In this document: positions 50,952-58,730 of the stretch, in pieces
How the letters are laid out: each line of letters begins with the position of its first letter
How positions within the stretch are numbered: the stretch's first letter is position 1
Assembly: GCA_002842285.1 (NCBI GenBank)
Contig: PHCJ01000002.1
Span: 186,001 to 250,000 of the forward strand
DNA length: 64,000 nt
Reading direction: 5' to 3'
Source: Betaproteobacteria bacterium HGW-Betaproteobacteria-22
GTDB taxonomy: Bacteria > Pseudomonadota > Gammaproteobacteria > Burkholderiales > Methylophilaceae
Notes under the pieces: model-generated
The model's database searches: none
The model's input: the letters and a program-made list of their open reading frames with translations, nothing else
Told to the model about the DNA's origin: nothing
Program-made: the position numbers and the translations under genes

Positions 50952-52496
50952 ATGACAAAACATTTATTAAACTTGACCGAAAACAAAGCCATTGGCCTGC
51001 TCACTCTTATTGCAGGGTTAATCGCATGGCGCGTGATGTATATACAACACGGCTGGATTAATGATGATTCCACCTTATATTTTGAAGTTGCTAAACGCTT
51101 CAGTGCAGGGGAATGGCGCCAAGGGTTTGAATTATATTCCTGGTCATTTTACCCTTTAATTATTGCCGCGTTGCATCAAGTCAGCAATGTCAACCTGCAT
51201 GTATCTGCGCAAATATTAGCGGTTGGCTTTTATTGTATTACTGCATTTAGCTTGTCAAAACTAATTCAATTAGCGGGTGGTGACAAACTTGCCATACTTT
51301 GCGGCAACCTGCTTTTATTCAGCAGCACCTATATTACGGGTGACGTGTTTGCCATGCTACTGCGCGACCAGGGTTTCTGGGCTTTTTTTCTTGTTAGCCT
51401 AGTATTTTTTATCCGTTACACGCGTGATTGCCGCTTACAGGATGCACTGCTCTGGCAAGCCAGCATCATCGTCGCCACCCTATTTCGCGTGGAAGGCATC
51501 GCTTACGCGTTTTTCTTGCCTATTATCTTGCTGGCACAATCAGCCACCTTTAAGACCCGTCTGGTTCATCTCATTAAAATCAACTTGCTGCACTTGAGTT
51601 TAATCATCGTGCTGATCATTGCATTTTTTCTTGAAAATAGCCTAAACGCATCACACTTAGGTCGCTTGAACGAAATTATCTCGCTCTTTTCAGTTGATGA
51701 TTCAGGCGTCATCAATCCTAGTTTTGCTCAAAAATCTGCTATTTACGGCAAGGAAGTCTTGGGTAAATTTCTTGACGGCTACGCATCCTTAGGATTAACC
51801 ATCACCTTAATCAGTGTAGTTGCGATCAAATGCTTTAAAGTCGCCGGCGGATTAACCAGCCTATTAATTATCGCAGCCAGAGGCCGCCTCTTCACGCTAC
51901 CCAAGCCCGATGCACAAAAAGTGCTACTGGCAGCGTGTGCAATTGCCATACTGAATGCGGCTGTCATTATTTCTCGTAGCTTTGTACTCTCAAGCAGGTA
52001 TGTCATTGCTTTTGGATTCTTAATGATGATATTTGCAGCCTTGTATGGAGCATCTGTCATACGCGCCGCGCAACACAAACAGACCAGAACTAAATGGCAG
52101 TTAATTTTGATTCTTTTATCCGTAGTACTCATCAGCGCCGGACTCATCAAAAACCTTGCAAACAAACGCGCAGATTACAATTACGAGCAACAAGCAGTTG
52201 CTTGGGCAAAACAATATTCAAATGATCATGACATGATTTATTATGACAATGCACGCCTGAGATACTATGCTGGTGCTCCATGGGCAGGTAGAGAAGGTGA
52301 CACTCACATCCCCGCATTGCTCGAAAAAATGAAGAGTGAACCAAAACCATACACCTGTCTGCTCTTGCGAGCCGAAGCAGATGAACCAGAAAAATTAAAC
52401 CAAATGTTATCCATTCCTGAATATCGAGAAATCAAAAGGTTCACCAACAAGTCAGGCAATCGGGTTCTGGTGTTATGCCGCGATACAGCCAATTAA
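50952..52496 (+). CDS. GT-C fold (PMT/ArnT-like) membrane glycosyltransferase
   Basis: A 514-aa polytopic protein with about ten hydrophobic segments, starting 13 bases after waaF. The first loop carries WINDDSTLYFEVAKRF (Asp 38, 39), the position of the catalytic acidic pair in polyprenyl-phosphate-sugar transferases such as PMT and ArnT. The C-terminal 120 residues (from about 395) are soluble and periplasmic-like, with DNARLRYYAGAPWAGREGD. It probably moves a lipid-linked sugar onto LPS or another surface molecule; donor and acceptor cannot be read from the sequence. An O-antigen-ligase-like role is less likely. Confidence 0.7.
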   Translation: MTKHLLNLTENKAIGLLTLIAGLIAWRVMYIQHGWINDDSTLYFEVAKRFSAGEWRQGFELYSWSFYPLIIAALHQVSNVNLHVSAQILAVGFYCITAFSLSKLIQLAGGDKLAILCGNLLLFSSTYITGDVFAMLLRDQGFWAFFLVSLVFFIRYTRDCRLQDALLWQASIIVATLFRVEGIAYAFFLPIILLAQSATFKTRLVHLIKINLLHLSLIIVLIIAFFLENSLNASHLGRLNEIISLFSVDDSGVINPSFAQKSAIYGKEVLGKFLDGYASLGLTITLISVVAIKCFKVAGGLTSLLIIAARGRLFTLPKPDAQKVLLAACAIAILNAAVIISRSFVLSSRYVIAFGFLMMIFAALYGASVIRAAQHKQTRTKWQLILILLSVVLISAGLIKNLANKRADYNYEQQAVAWAKQYSNDHDMIYYDNARLRYYAGAPWAGREGDTHIPALLEKMKSEPKPYTCLLLRAEADEPEKLNQMLSIPEYREIKRFTNKSGNRVLVLCRDTAN

Positions 52497-52507
52497 GTTG
52501 ATAAAAC

Positions 52508-53443
52508 ATGTTTGAAAAATTACGCACCATTTACAGACGCTTAAAATTAGGTAAAGAATTCAAGCACCAATATAACTGCCACCCAAGTTTCAATTTAGAA
52601 CGTGGCAGCACATCATGCATTGTGCAATGGAACAATCAGCCCATCGCAACAATTCCTTATGCAGGCCAATTGCAAAACAGCTTTAAAGACAGCTGTTTTA
52701 TTATTGCATCAGGCCCTTCTCTAGCAGAAGTGGATCTGAAAATGATTGATAAATTTGACACGGTAAGCCTTAACTGCGCTATTAAAAAATTCAAAGAAGT
52801 CTCAATCAACCCCACGCACTGCATTATCGTTGACCACCGTATTTTTGATACCCAATGGGCGTGTGTTGAGGCGTCTATTCTATCGGGTGCCAATTGTTTT
52901 TTCTCATATGATGGTCTTTCCAGAATCTGCGAGCGGGACCCTACATTATTCAACAGAGGCAAAATCTATTTAATTGAATCAATATCGCGCAAGTTTGGCA
53001 TGCCTCGCCCTGGCAAAATTGAATGTATTGAAATATTTAAAAAAGACAGCAAAGTTTATATAGATGAAACCTTACCTGAGCTATGCAGATCTGTGGGCTT
53101 TAGTTCAAACTTAAATCGAGGGCTGTTTTCGGGAAAAACAGTCGCAACCTGGGCCACACAACTCACAGTAGCATTGGGTTATCAACAAATGTTTATTATC
53201 GGCATGGATCTTGGCGGCACAGGTAAAAAACATTTCTATGCTGACAATCACAATAAAACGCCAGATTTCATGCGTGATTATGAGCCGCATATTCGTGTTT
53301 GTTTCGAGCAAGTAAAACGCGCAAGCCTAGCTGAAGGATTTAAGGTTTATAATCTATCCAAAGATAGTACACTACCACATGCAATCATTTCTAAAATCAC
53401 CATGGAAGAAGCGCTTGCGTTAGCGTCTAAAGCACCACAATAA
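52508..53443 (+). CDS. DUF115/GT42-like putative glycosyltransferase
   Basis: A 311-aa soluble protein, visibly more A+T-rich than the core genes. The Rossmann-type motif FIIASGPSL (64-72) is followed by VSLNCAI, and the C-terminal half has SGKTVATWATQLTVALGY and MFIIGMDLGG (about 231). This layout is shared by DUF115 (MptE-like) proteins and the Campylobacter Cst-type sialyltransferases of family GT42. The CMP-sugar synthetase-like gene directly downstream favours a CMP-sugar-using transferase, but identity at this level does not settle the donor. Confidence 0.6.
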   Translation: MFEKLRTIYRRLKLGKEFKHQYNCHPSFNLERGSTSCIVQWNNQPIATIPYAGQLQNSFKDSCFIIASGPSLAEVDLKMIDKFDTVSLNCAIKKFKEVSINPTHCIIVDHRIFDTQWACVEASILSGANCFFSYDGLSRICERDPTLFNRGKIYLIESISRKFGMPRPGKIECIEIFKKDSKVYIDETLPELCRSVGFSSNLNRGLFSGKTVATWATQLTVALGYQQMFIIGMDLGGTGKKHFYADNHNKTPDFMRDYEPHIRVCFEQVKRASLAEGFKVYNLSKDSTLPHAIISKITMEEALALASKAPQ

Positions 53444-53472
53444 AAAAAAGCCTAATAACAGCCATCAAACAT

Positions 53473-54138
53473 ATGAAAATTATCATCCCATTACAAACCT
53501 GCTCCACTCGCATCCCGCTTAAAAACATCCGTCCGTTTTATCAGGATGACTCATTGTTTGATATAAAAGCCAAACAAATTTTGACGTTTGAAAAACCAGA
53601 AAATGTCTATGTGTCTTCTGAAGATGAAGAAAAGGTACGCCCATTATGTGAAAAATACGGCTTTCACTTCGTGCAAAGAGATAAGTCACTGACAGGGAAT
53701 AAAATTTATCAGCCAGACCTGGTAAAAGCGCTTACTGAACCACTGCCGGGCGATGATGACATTATGTGGATACAGGTCACATCTCCACTCTTCAATCAGT
53801 TTAAAGAAGCATTAGACGTGTGGAAAAAAGTACGGGATGACTACGATTCACTCGTTGCAGTAAAACCCTTCAAAGGTCACTTACTGGATGAGAAAGGCAA
53901 CCCTGTTAACTATAACTTCGGCTACTGGCATAAAGTCTCACAAGACCTGCCCAAGCTTTACTCTGTACTGTGGAGTCTGTTTATTCTCAAACGCGCTACA
54001 GTTAACCGCTTTAATTACCACATCGGTGTAAACCCTTATTTATTTGCCTCAGACAACATGGTGGTAGATATTGACTACCATGAAGATTTTGAATTGGCGC
54101 GTCATATTTATACCAAAATCCACGGTGAGGTCAGCTAA
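53473..54138 (+). CDS. CMP-sugar synthetase (acylneuraminate cytidylyltransferase)-like protein
   Basis: A 221-aa protein of the NeuA/KdsB nucleotidyltransferase type. It starts IIIPLQTCSTRIPLKNIRPF, where the family usually has A-R-x-G-S-K/R, has VYVSSEDEEKVRPLCEKYG (about 47) and DDDIMWIQVTSPLF (about 94-107), the nucleotide-binding strand with D-I-x-x-x-Q-V-T-S/P-P. The usual Arg and Gly of the first motif are replaced by Thr/Cys, so activity should be tested. It probably activates a nonulosonic or Kdo-like sugar as CMP-sugar for the gene before it. Confidence 0.68.
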   Translation: MKIIIPLQTCSTRIPLKNIRPFYQDDSLFDIKAKQILTFEKPENVYVSSEDEEKVRPLCEKYGFHFVQRDKSLTGNKIYQPDLVKALTEPLPGDDDIMWIQVTSPLFNQFKEALDVWKKVRDDYDSLVAVKPFKGHLLDEKGNPVNYNFGYWHKVSQDLPKLYSVLWSLFILKRATVNRFNYHIGVNPYLFASDNMVVDIDYHEDFELARHIYTKIHGEVS

Positions 54139-54141
54139 AAA

Positions 54142-54822
54142 TTAACCGCCGCTTAGTTTGCAATCGTTAAGCTGATTAATATTTGCACATACTCGAATGT
54201 GATTGTTTTGACAGTAAGTTTGCCAATCCGCCACCTCAGTCCAATCACTCAAAAACACAAAGTCTAATCCCGCACGGGTGGCGGCTTCAAAATCATACTT
54301 ACTATCACCAACAAACAGGGCTGGAAGTTTTAAGTTACCAGAAGCGATTTCACGCGCTAACACGGTATCTTTATTGTCAGGGCTGCCAAATAAACCTCCA
54401 TCAAAGTACTTAACCAGATTACGTTTCGCGAATAATGTGCGAATTTCCTGCTGGTCGCCACCTGAAAGTATCATCCAGTTGGCCTGTGGCGTTTCGCTTC
54501 GCAAATTCTCTAAACCTTCCGCTACCGCACATTCCATTAAACCAACTTCCAATTCGCGCGCAAATTCGTCCAATAACGCTTGTACAGCCTGCGCAGTTAT
54601 GGGCTGGTTCAACACCTCACGCAAATACCATTCAAATTTATGATAGCGCGAGATGCCACCCAACTTCACGTGATAATCCACCAATGCCTGCGCCTGTGCA
54701 TCTGTAGCGCCCAATTGTTTGGCTGTACGGAAATACGCTTCCGTTTTAACCTGATTGGAATCCAGCACCACGCCATCACAATCAAATACAATCGACTGAT
54801 ATTTTTTTAATGTTAACTGCAA
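54142..54822 (-). CDS. HAD-superfamily hydrolase (probable sugar-phosphate phosphatase)
   Basis: A 226-aa HAD subfamily IA protein with motif I FDCDGVVLDSNQVKTEAYF (13-31), motif II MILSGGDQQE (about 118), the motif III Lys in DNKDTVLARE, and motif IV LFVGDSKYDFEAA (about 169-181), all intact. It starts with TTG behind AGGA. Genes of this kind often accompany CMP-sugar synthetases in LPS loci, and here it is convergent with one. Its start lies nine bases after the stop that the GT25 gene would have had before an element inserted. Confidence 0.78.
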   Translation of the reverse strand: MQLTLKKYQSIVFDCDGVVLDSNQVKTEAYFRTAKQLGATDAQAQALVDYHVKLGGISRYHKFEWYLREVLNQPITAQAVQALLDEFARELEVGLMECAVAEGLENLRSETPQANWMILSGGDQQEIRTLFAKRNLVKYFDGGLFGSPDNKDTVLAREIASGNLKLPALFVGDSKYDFEAATRAGLDFVFLSDWTEVADWQTYCQNNHIRVCANINQLNDCKLSGG

Positions 54823-54910
54823 TTAAATTCCTAATAGCGTAAAAGCGCGATATACGTCACTACAGCCAAGTAGCATCTGAAATAAAAGGCATTTGATTCA
54901 CTGAAAATGT

Positions 54911-55037
54911 AAGCATACTTTAACCCGGATTTTCCATTAGGCAATTAAACATCTACTTGAATATCAACTTGTTGGCTTTAGTGTTGATTATCAGCCGCTG
55001 GCAAGTCTTAATGGAAAATCTGGCTTTAAGCATACTT
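54911..55037 (-). mobile_element. Inverted-ended element, copy 2, with 10-bp flanking duplication
   Basis: The element proper is 54921-55027 (107 bp), with inverted ends TAACCCGGATTTTCCATTA (54921-54939) and TAATGGAAAATCTGGCTTT. The 10-mer AAGCATACTT stands on both sides, at 54911-54920 and 55028-55037, as expected of a target-site duplication. It carries no ORF, so it would be a non-autonomous (MITE-like) element. It is nearly identical in its core to 9021-9139, in reverse orientation. Confidence 0.78.
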
Positions 55038-55766
55038 AAAGCGTGCAACCAACCGTTTAAGTAATCGCTTGAGGTGGGTTAGATTGTATTTCTTACGCCT
55101 GGCAACCTGACTGATATCACTCACGTCATCAGGGGCTTGGAAAGCAACAGGAGGATTCACTATGAGCGTACTAATCTCATTCTGCAATGATTTGGTGTAA
55201 TAGTCATCGATAGTCATGCCTGCCTTAGGCGCTTCTGCCAGTACTTTATCATAAATACTTGCATTAACCACATAAGCATGGGCAAGTGTAATGCCTGTTA
55301 CAGACAACAAGTTTTTTGAAACACTCAATCGTTTTCCATACTTTTTCTGGTTGCCGCCCAAATAAAGCATATCCCAAACTGTTTCACCTATCTGTTGAGC
55401 GACAAACTCCATCACCTTGCCTGTAAATGGCTCAAACTGGCAATCGTCTTCCAAAATCAATACATACGGCCATTTCTTTGATTTTGCGTATTGAATCACA
55501 CCAAGGTGACTATTTAGACACGCCCACATCGCTCTAATCTGATGCTCAGCATTTGCATCCTCATTTTTACGTTGCAAGCCAGCCATTGCATAAGTTTTAA
55601 AATTTTCTGCGGGTGGATTGTTTTCTAGCTTATCGAATGAAACAGCCGAAAACCTATGTGCATTTTCAATATTGAGGTTAGCAAACTGCACCTGCATATT
55701 TTCCCAGCGGTCAGGACGAGTGTCTAAATTGATTACACACACATACTCAAAAAAAGACTGGCTCAT
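55026..55766 (-). CDS. GT25-family LPS glycosyltransferase, 3' end altered by an element
   Basis: A 246-aa protein of the LOS/LPS glycosyltransferase family 25. It has VCVINLDTRPDRWENMQ (9-25), SHLGVIQYAK, the metal-binding ILEDDCQF (104-111) and MLYLGGN. Members usually add galactose or glucose to the LPS core from a UDP-sugar. The stop codon is made by the junction with the inverted-ended element. Reading from the duplicated 10-mer beyond the element, the frame would go on for 26 codons to TAG at 54831, so the original protein was probably about 272 aa. The catalytic part is intact. Confidence 0.85.
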   Translation of the reverse strand: MSQSFFEYVCVINLDTRPDRWENMQVQFANLNIENAHRFSAVSFDKLENNPPAENFKTYAMAGLQRKNEDANAEHQIRAMWACLNSHLGVIQYAKSKKWPYVLILEDDCQFEPFTGKVMEFVAQQIGETVWDMLYLGGNQKKYGKRLSVSKNLLSVTGITLAHAYVVNASIYDKVLAEAPKAGMTIDDYYTKSLQNEISTLIVNPPVAFQAPDDVSDISQVARRKKYNLTHLKRLLKRLVARFKYA

Positions 55767-55796
55767 GCGAATCCTTGGTGCTCAAAATACTTCAGA

Positions 55797-55869
55797 AAGC
55801 GTTCAATACAGCTAGTGGCGCTACAGCCTCGCCACCAGCAACAACATTACTTCAAGTAATTGAACGCTT
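55797..55869. repeat. Nested inverted repeats (branched structure) between eda and the GT25 gene
   Basis: A perfect 11-bp outer stem AAGCGTTCAAT/ATTGAACGCTT (55797-55807, 55859-55869) encloses a 10-bp stem with one mismatch, GCTAGTGGCG/CGCCACCAGC (55811-55820, 55830-55839), and a palindrome ATTACTTCAAGTAAT (55846-55860). RNA from either strand could fold as a three-way junction. No T run follows on the transcribed strand, so it is not a standard terminator. Confidence 0.75.
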
Positions 55870-55894
55870 GATTTATTTACAACTTAACAACACA

Positions 55895-56521
55895 TTAAGC
55901 CGGCTTAATCGCACTCGCCTCTTTTGCAAGCTTAGTGATGTGCGCCCAGTCTTTACGTGCGACTGCATCAGCTGGCGTCAGCCAGGTGCCGCCACACACA
56001 ACCACGTTTGGCAATGCCAGGAACTGTGGTGCGCTTTCCACGGTAACACCACCGGTTGGACAGAACTTCACGTCACCGAATGGGCCAGCAAAGCCTTTAA
56101 GCAGGTTAATGCCACCCACTGCAACGGCTGGGAACAGTTTTAAGAAGTAGTAATCATCGGCATTCGCCATCATGATTTCAGAACCAGTAGAAACGCCTGG
56201 CAATAATGGCAAACCGATTTTACGTGCATATTGACCCAACGCACTGGTATAACCAGGACTCACGGCAAACTGACAGCCAGCATCTTTAGAAGCTTGCGCA
56301 TCTTTCAGATTACGCACCGTGCCTGAACCTAAAATCGCATCTGGCACATGCTTGGCAATTTCTTCCATGCCAGCCAGTGCGCATGAGGTACGCAAAGTCA
56401 CTTCCAACACCTTAATGCCACCTTCAAGCAAGGCTTCAGCCATCGGCACTGCATCTTCTACTTTGTTGATCACAATCACTGGAATCACTGGACCATGATT
56501 GGCTAAATCTAATGTATTCAT
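55895..56521 (-). CDS. eda: KDPG aldolase Eda
   Basis: Cleaves 2-keto-3-deoxy-6-phosphogluconate to pyruvate and glyceraldehyde-3-phosphate. The 208-aa protein has IPVIVINKVEDAVPMAEALLEGG, EVTLRTSCAL with the general-base Glu (about 40), GSGTVRNLKDAQ, and the Schiff-base lysine in YYFLKLFPAV (about 130). With edd upstream it forms the Entner-Doudoroff pair, which in Methylophilaceae serves as the cleavage branch of the RuMP cycle (established for the family, inferred here). Confidence 0.96.
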   Translation of the reverse strand: MNTLDLANHGPVIPVIVINKVEDAVPMAEALLEGGIKVLEVTLRTSCALAGMEEIAKHVPDAILGSGTVRNLKDAQASKDAGCQFAVSPGYTSALGQYARKIGLPLLPGVSTGSEIMMANADDYYFLKLFPAVAVGGINLLKGFAGPFGDVKFCPTGGVTVESAPQFLALPNVVVCGGTWLTPADAVARKDWAHITKLAKEASAIKPA

Positions 56522-56639
56522 TTTTTCTACCTATTTTATAAATTTTAAGTTTTATGTTTAGTTCACATTCTTTGCAATCAAACCTATTCGGTTACAAAAC
56601 ACGTTTAGGCAAAGCACATGAGCCAACGAGATGTTTTTT

Positions 56640-56720
56640 AAATTGAGTGAGAACGAGGCGCGCGAGTGCAGACAGTACGAACAGTACGGCAAACGAGTGC
56701 AACAAAGTTATCGCGCAATT
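56640..56720 (+). repeat. Interspersed repeat family R2, copy 4
   Basis: Lies in the edd-eda gap, ending ten bases before the edd stop codon. It matches the minus strand of 14725-14799 closely (shared AGGCGC, GCAGnCAGTAC, CGAGnGCAA blocks). The remaining part of the gap (56522-56639) shows nothing else. Confidence 0.55.
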
Positions 56721-56729
56721 TCAAAAACA

Positions 56730-58544
56730 TCAAAGCCAGGTTACTGCGCCTTCTTCAGCTGACAGCACGTTCTTACGCATACCTCCAAACAGCTCTCGAC
56801 CAAAACCATGCGCATTATTATGACGTTTATGGTCAGACAGCTCTGCGACTTCTCGCTCTGCCCACTCATCCTCATCCACCAGCACGTTCACCATGCCTAC
56901 GGTTGCATTTAAGCGAATGATGTCACCATCGCGCACTTTTGCTAACGGACCACCGGCTGAGGCTTCTGGTGTCAGGTGAATTGCTGCCGGAATCTTACCG
57001 GAAGCACCACTCATGCGCCCATCTGTAACAATTGCCACTTTAAAGCCTTTGTTTTGCAGCACTGCCATTGGCGGCGTTAATTTATGCAGCTCAGGCATGC
57101 CATTGGCTTTAGGGCCTTGGAAACGGACTACCGCCACAAAATCTTTCTCCAGCTCACCTCTGTCAAAGGCTGCGAGTAACTCTTCCTGTGCATCAAACAC
57201 AATCGCCGGCGCCTCAATAATATGACGATCAGGCGGCACAGCTGATATCTTAATTACGCTACGCCCTAAATTGCCTTTTAGCAGACGCAAGCCGCCAGAC
57301 TCATCGAACGGAAATGCCGCTGTACGTACTATCGTTTCATCACTGCTCTCTTTTGGCAGATCTTTCCAAACCAGGCTATCGTTTTCTTTTGTTGGCAATT
57401 TACCGTAATCACGCAAACCACCATAGGCCACTGTAAACACATCAGGGAACATGTAACCCGCGTCAATCAACTCTCGAATCACGAATGCCGGGCCGCCCGC
57501 AGACTGGAACTCATTCACATCGGCTTTACCATTAGGATACACACTTGCCAGCAATGGCGTGGTTTTCGCGAGGTGGTAGAAGTCAGTCCAGTCAATGATA
57601 ATACCTGCCGCACGCGCCACCGCTACCCAGTGAATCAAGTGATTGGTCGAACCGCCCGTTGCCAACAGCGCCACCATAGCGTTCACAATCACATGCTCAT
57701 CGACTAGACGACCAATCGGGGTGAAATGTTCATTTTTGGTATTTTTAAGTACCATCTTGACCGCCTCACGCGTCAGAAGCTCGCGCAGACCGTCATGCGG
57801 ATGCACAAACGCCGCTCCGGGCACATGGAGGCCCATGGCTTCCATCAGCATTTGGTTGCTGTTTGCAGTGCCATAGAATGTACAGGTACCTGCACCATGA
57901 TAGGCAGCAGATTCAGAGGCTAAAAGCTCCTGACGGCCTACTTTACCTTGCGCATATTGCTCACGTACTTTGGATTTAGTCGTGTTATCAATACCGGTAC
58001 TCATCGGGCCAGCAGGAACAAACACGCATGGCAAATGCCCAAACTGCAATGCGCCAATCAGCAGACCCGGCACGATTTTGTCGCACACACCTAAAAGCAG
58101 TGCCGCATCGAACACGTCATGCGAGAGTGCAATCGCGGTACTCATGGCAATGGTATCGCGGCTGAACAATGACAACTCCATGCCAGGCTCACCTTGTGTA
58201 ATACCATCACACATTGCCGGCACGCCGCCGGCGACCTGTACTGTTGCACCATATTTATGTGCTTCATTGCGAATGATGTCAGGATAATTGACATATGGCT
58301 GATGCGCCGAAAGCATTTCATTATAGGCCGTTACAATACCAATGTTGGGCGCTTTCTCTGCCACAACGCGCAATTTGTCATTGGCGGGCATTGCTGCAAA
58401 TGCATGCGCCACGTTCGCACAGCCTAAACGGTCAGCACCGCGTGGACGGTTCACAATTTCATCTAGTCGATGCAAATAGGCCGTGCGTGTTGGGCGGCTC
58501 TTCTCTACGATGCGTTCTGTCACTTCTACGTGTGATTGTTTCAT
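56730..58544 (-). CDS. edd: 6-phosphogluconate dehydratase Edd
   Basis: Iron-sulfur dehydratase converting 6-phosphogluconate to KDPG for Eda. The 604-aa protein has the family motifs [16 protein letters not shown] (about 67), [17 protein letters not shown] (about 149, cluster Cys), [14 protein letters not shown] (about 219), and the C-terminal [17 protein letters not shown] (about 511). The gene is upstream of eda on the same strand but separated by 208 bases with a repeat, so their coupling may be looser than usual. Confidence 0.96.
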   Translation of the reverse strand: MKQSHVEVTERIVEKSRPTRTAYLHRLDEIVNRPRGADRLGCANVAHAFAAMPANDKLRVVAEKAPNIGIVTAYNEMLSAHQPYVNYPDIIRNEAHKYGATVQVAGGVPAMCDGITQGEPGMELSLFSRDTIAMSTAIALSHDVFDAALLLGVCDKIVPGLLIGALQFGHLPCVFVPAGPMSTGIDNTTKSKVREQYAQGKVGRQELLASESAAYHGAGTCTFYGTANSNQMLMEAMGLHVPGAAFVHPHDGLRELLTREAVKMVLKNTKNEHFTPIGRLVDEHVIVNAMVALLATGGSTNHLIHWVAVARAAGIIIDWTDFYHLAKTTPLLASVYPNGKADVNEFQSAGGPAFVIRELIDAGYMFPDVFTVAYGGLRDYGKLPTKENDSLVWKDLPKESSDETIVRTAAFPFDESGGLRLLKGNLGRSVIKISAVPPDRHIIEAPAIVFDAQEELLAAFDRGELEKDFVAVVRFQGPKANGMPELHKLTPPMAVLQNKGFKVAIVTDGRMSGASGKIPAAIHLTPEASAGGPLAKVRDGDIIRLNATVGMVNVLVDEDEWAEREVAELSDHKRHNNAHGFGRELFGGMRKNVLSAEEGAVTWL

Positions 58545-58680
58545 AATTAGACACTCTATTCAGATAACGGACTCACTTGCGGGACTTAGTCAGCTTTATC
58601 ACTCTACGGCGATATTCACCACCAAGGTTAAGAATAACACTAACCCTGATTATCGCTAAACTCGGGCTTATCGTCAAACA

Positions 58681-58704
58681 AAAGCCGCTTATGCAGCGGC
58701 CTTT
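58681..58704 (-). terminator. Terminator after the carbamoyltransferase gene
   Basis: On the minus strand GCCGCT-GCATA-AGCGGC is followed by TTTTGTTT and preceded by AAG. It lies 27 bases beyond the carbamoyltransferase stop and separates that transcript from edd. Confidence 0.75.
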
Positions 58705-58730
58705 GTCTGTTTAATTTGAGCTATATCAAC

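Noticed and set aside
55797-55869. Integron attC site
   Set aside because: The stems look attC-like in size, but the ends do not contain the GTTRRRY core and there is no integrase or cassette array.
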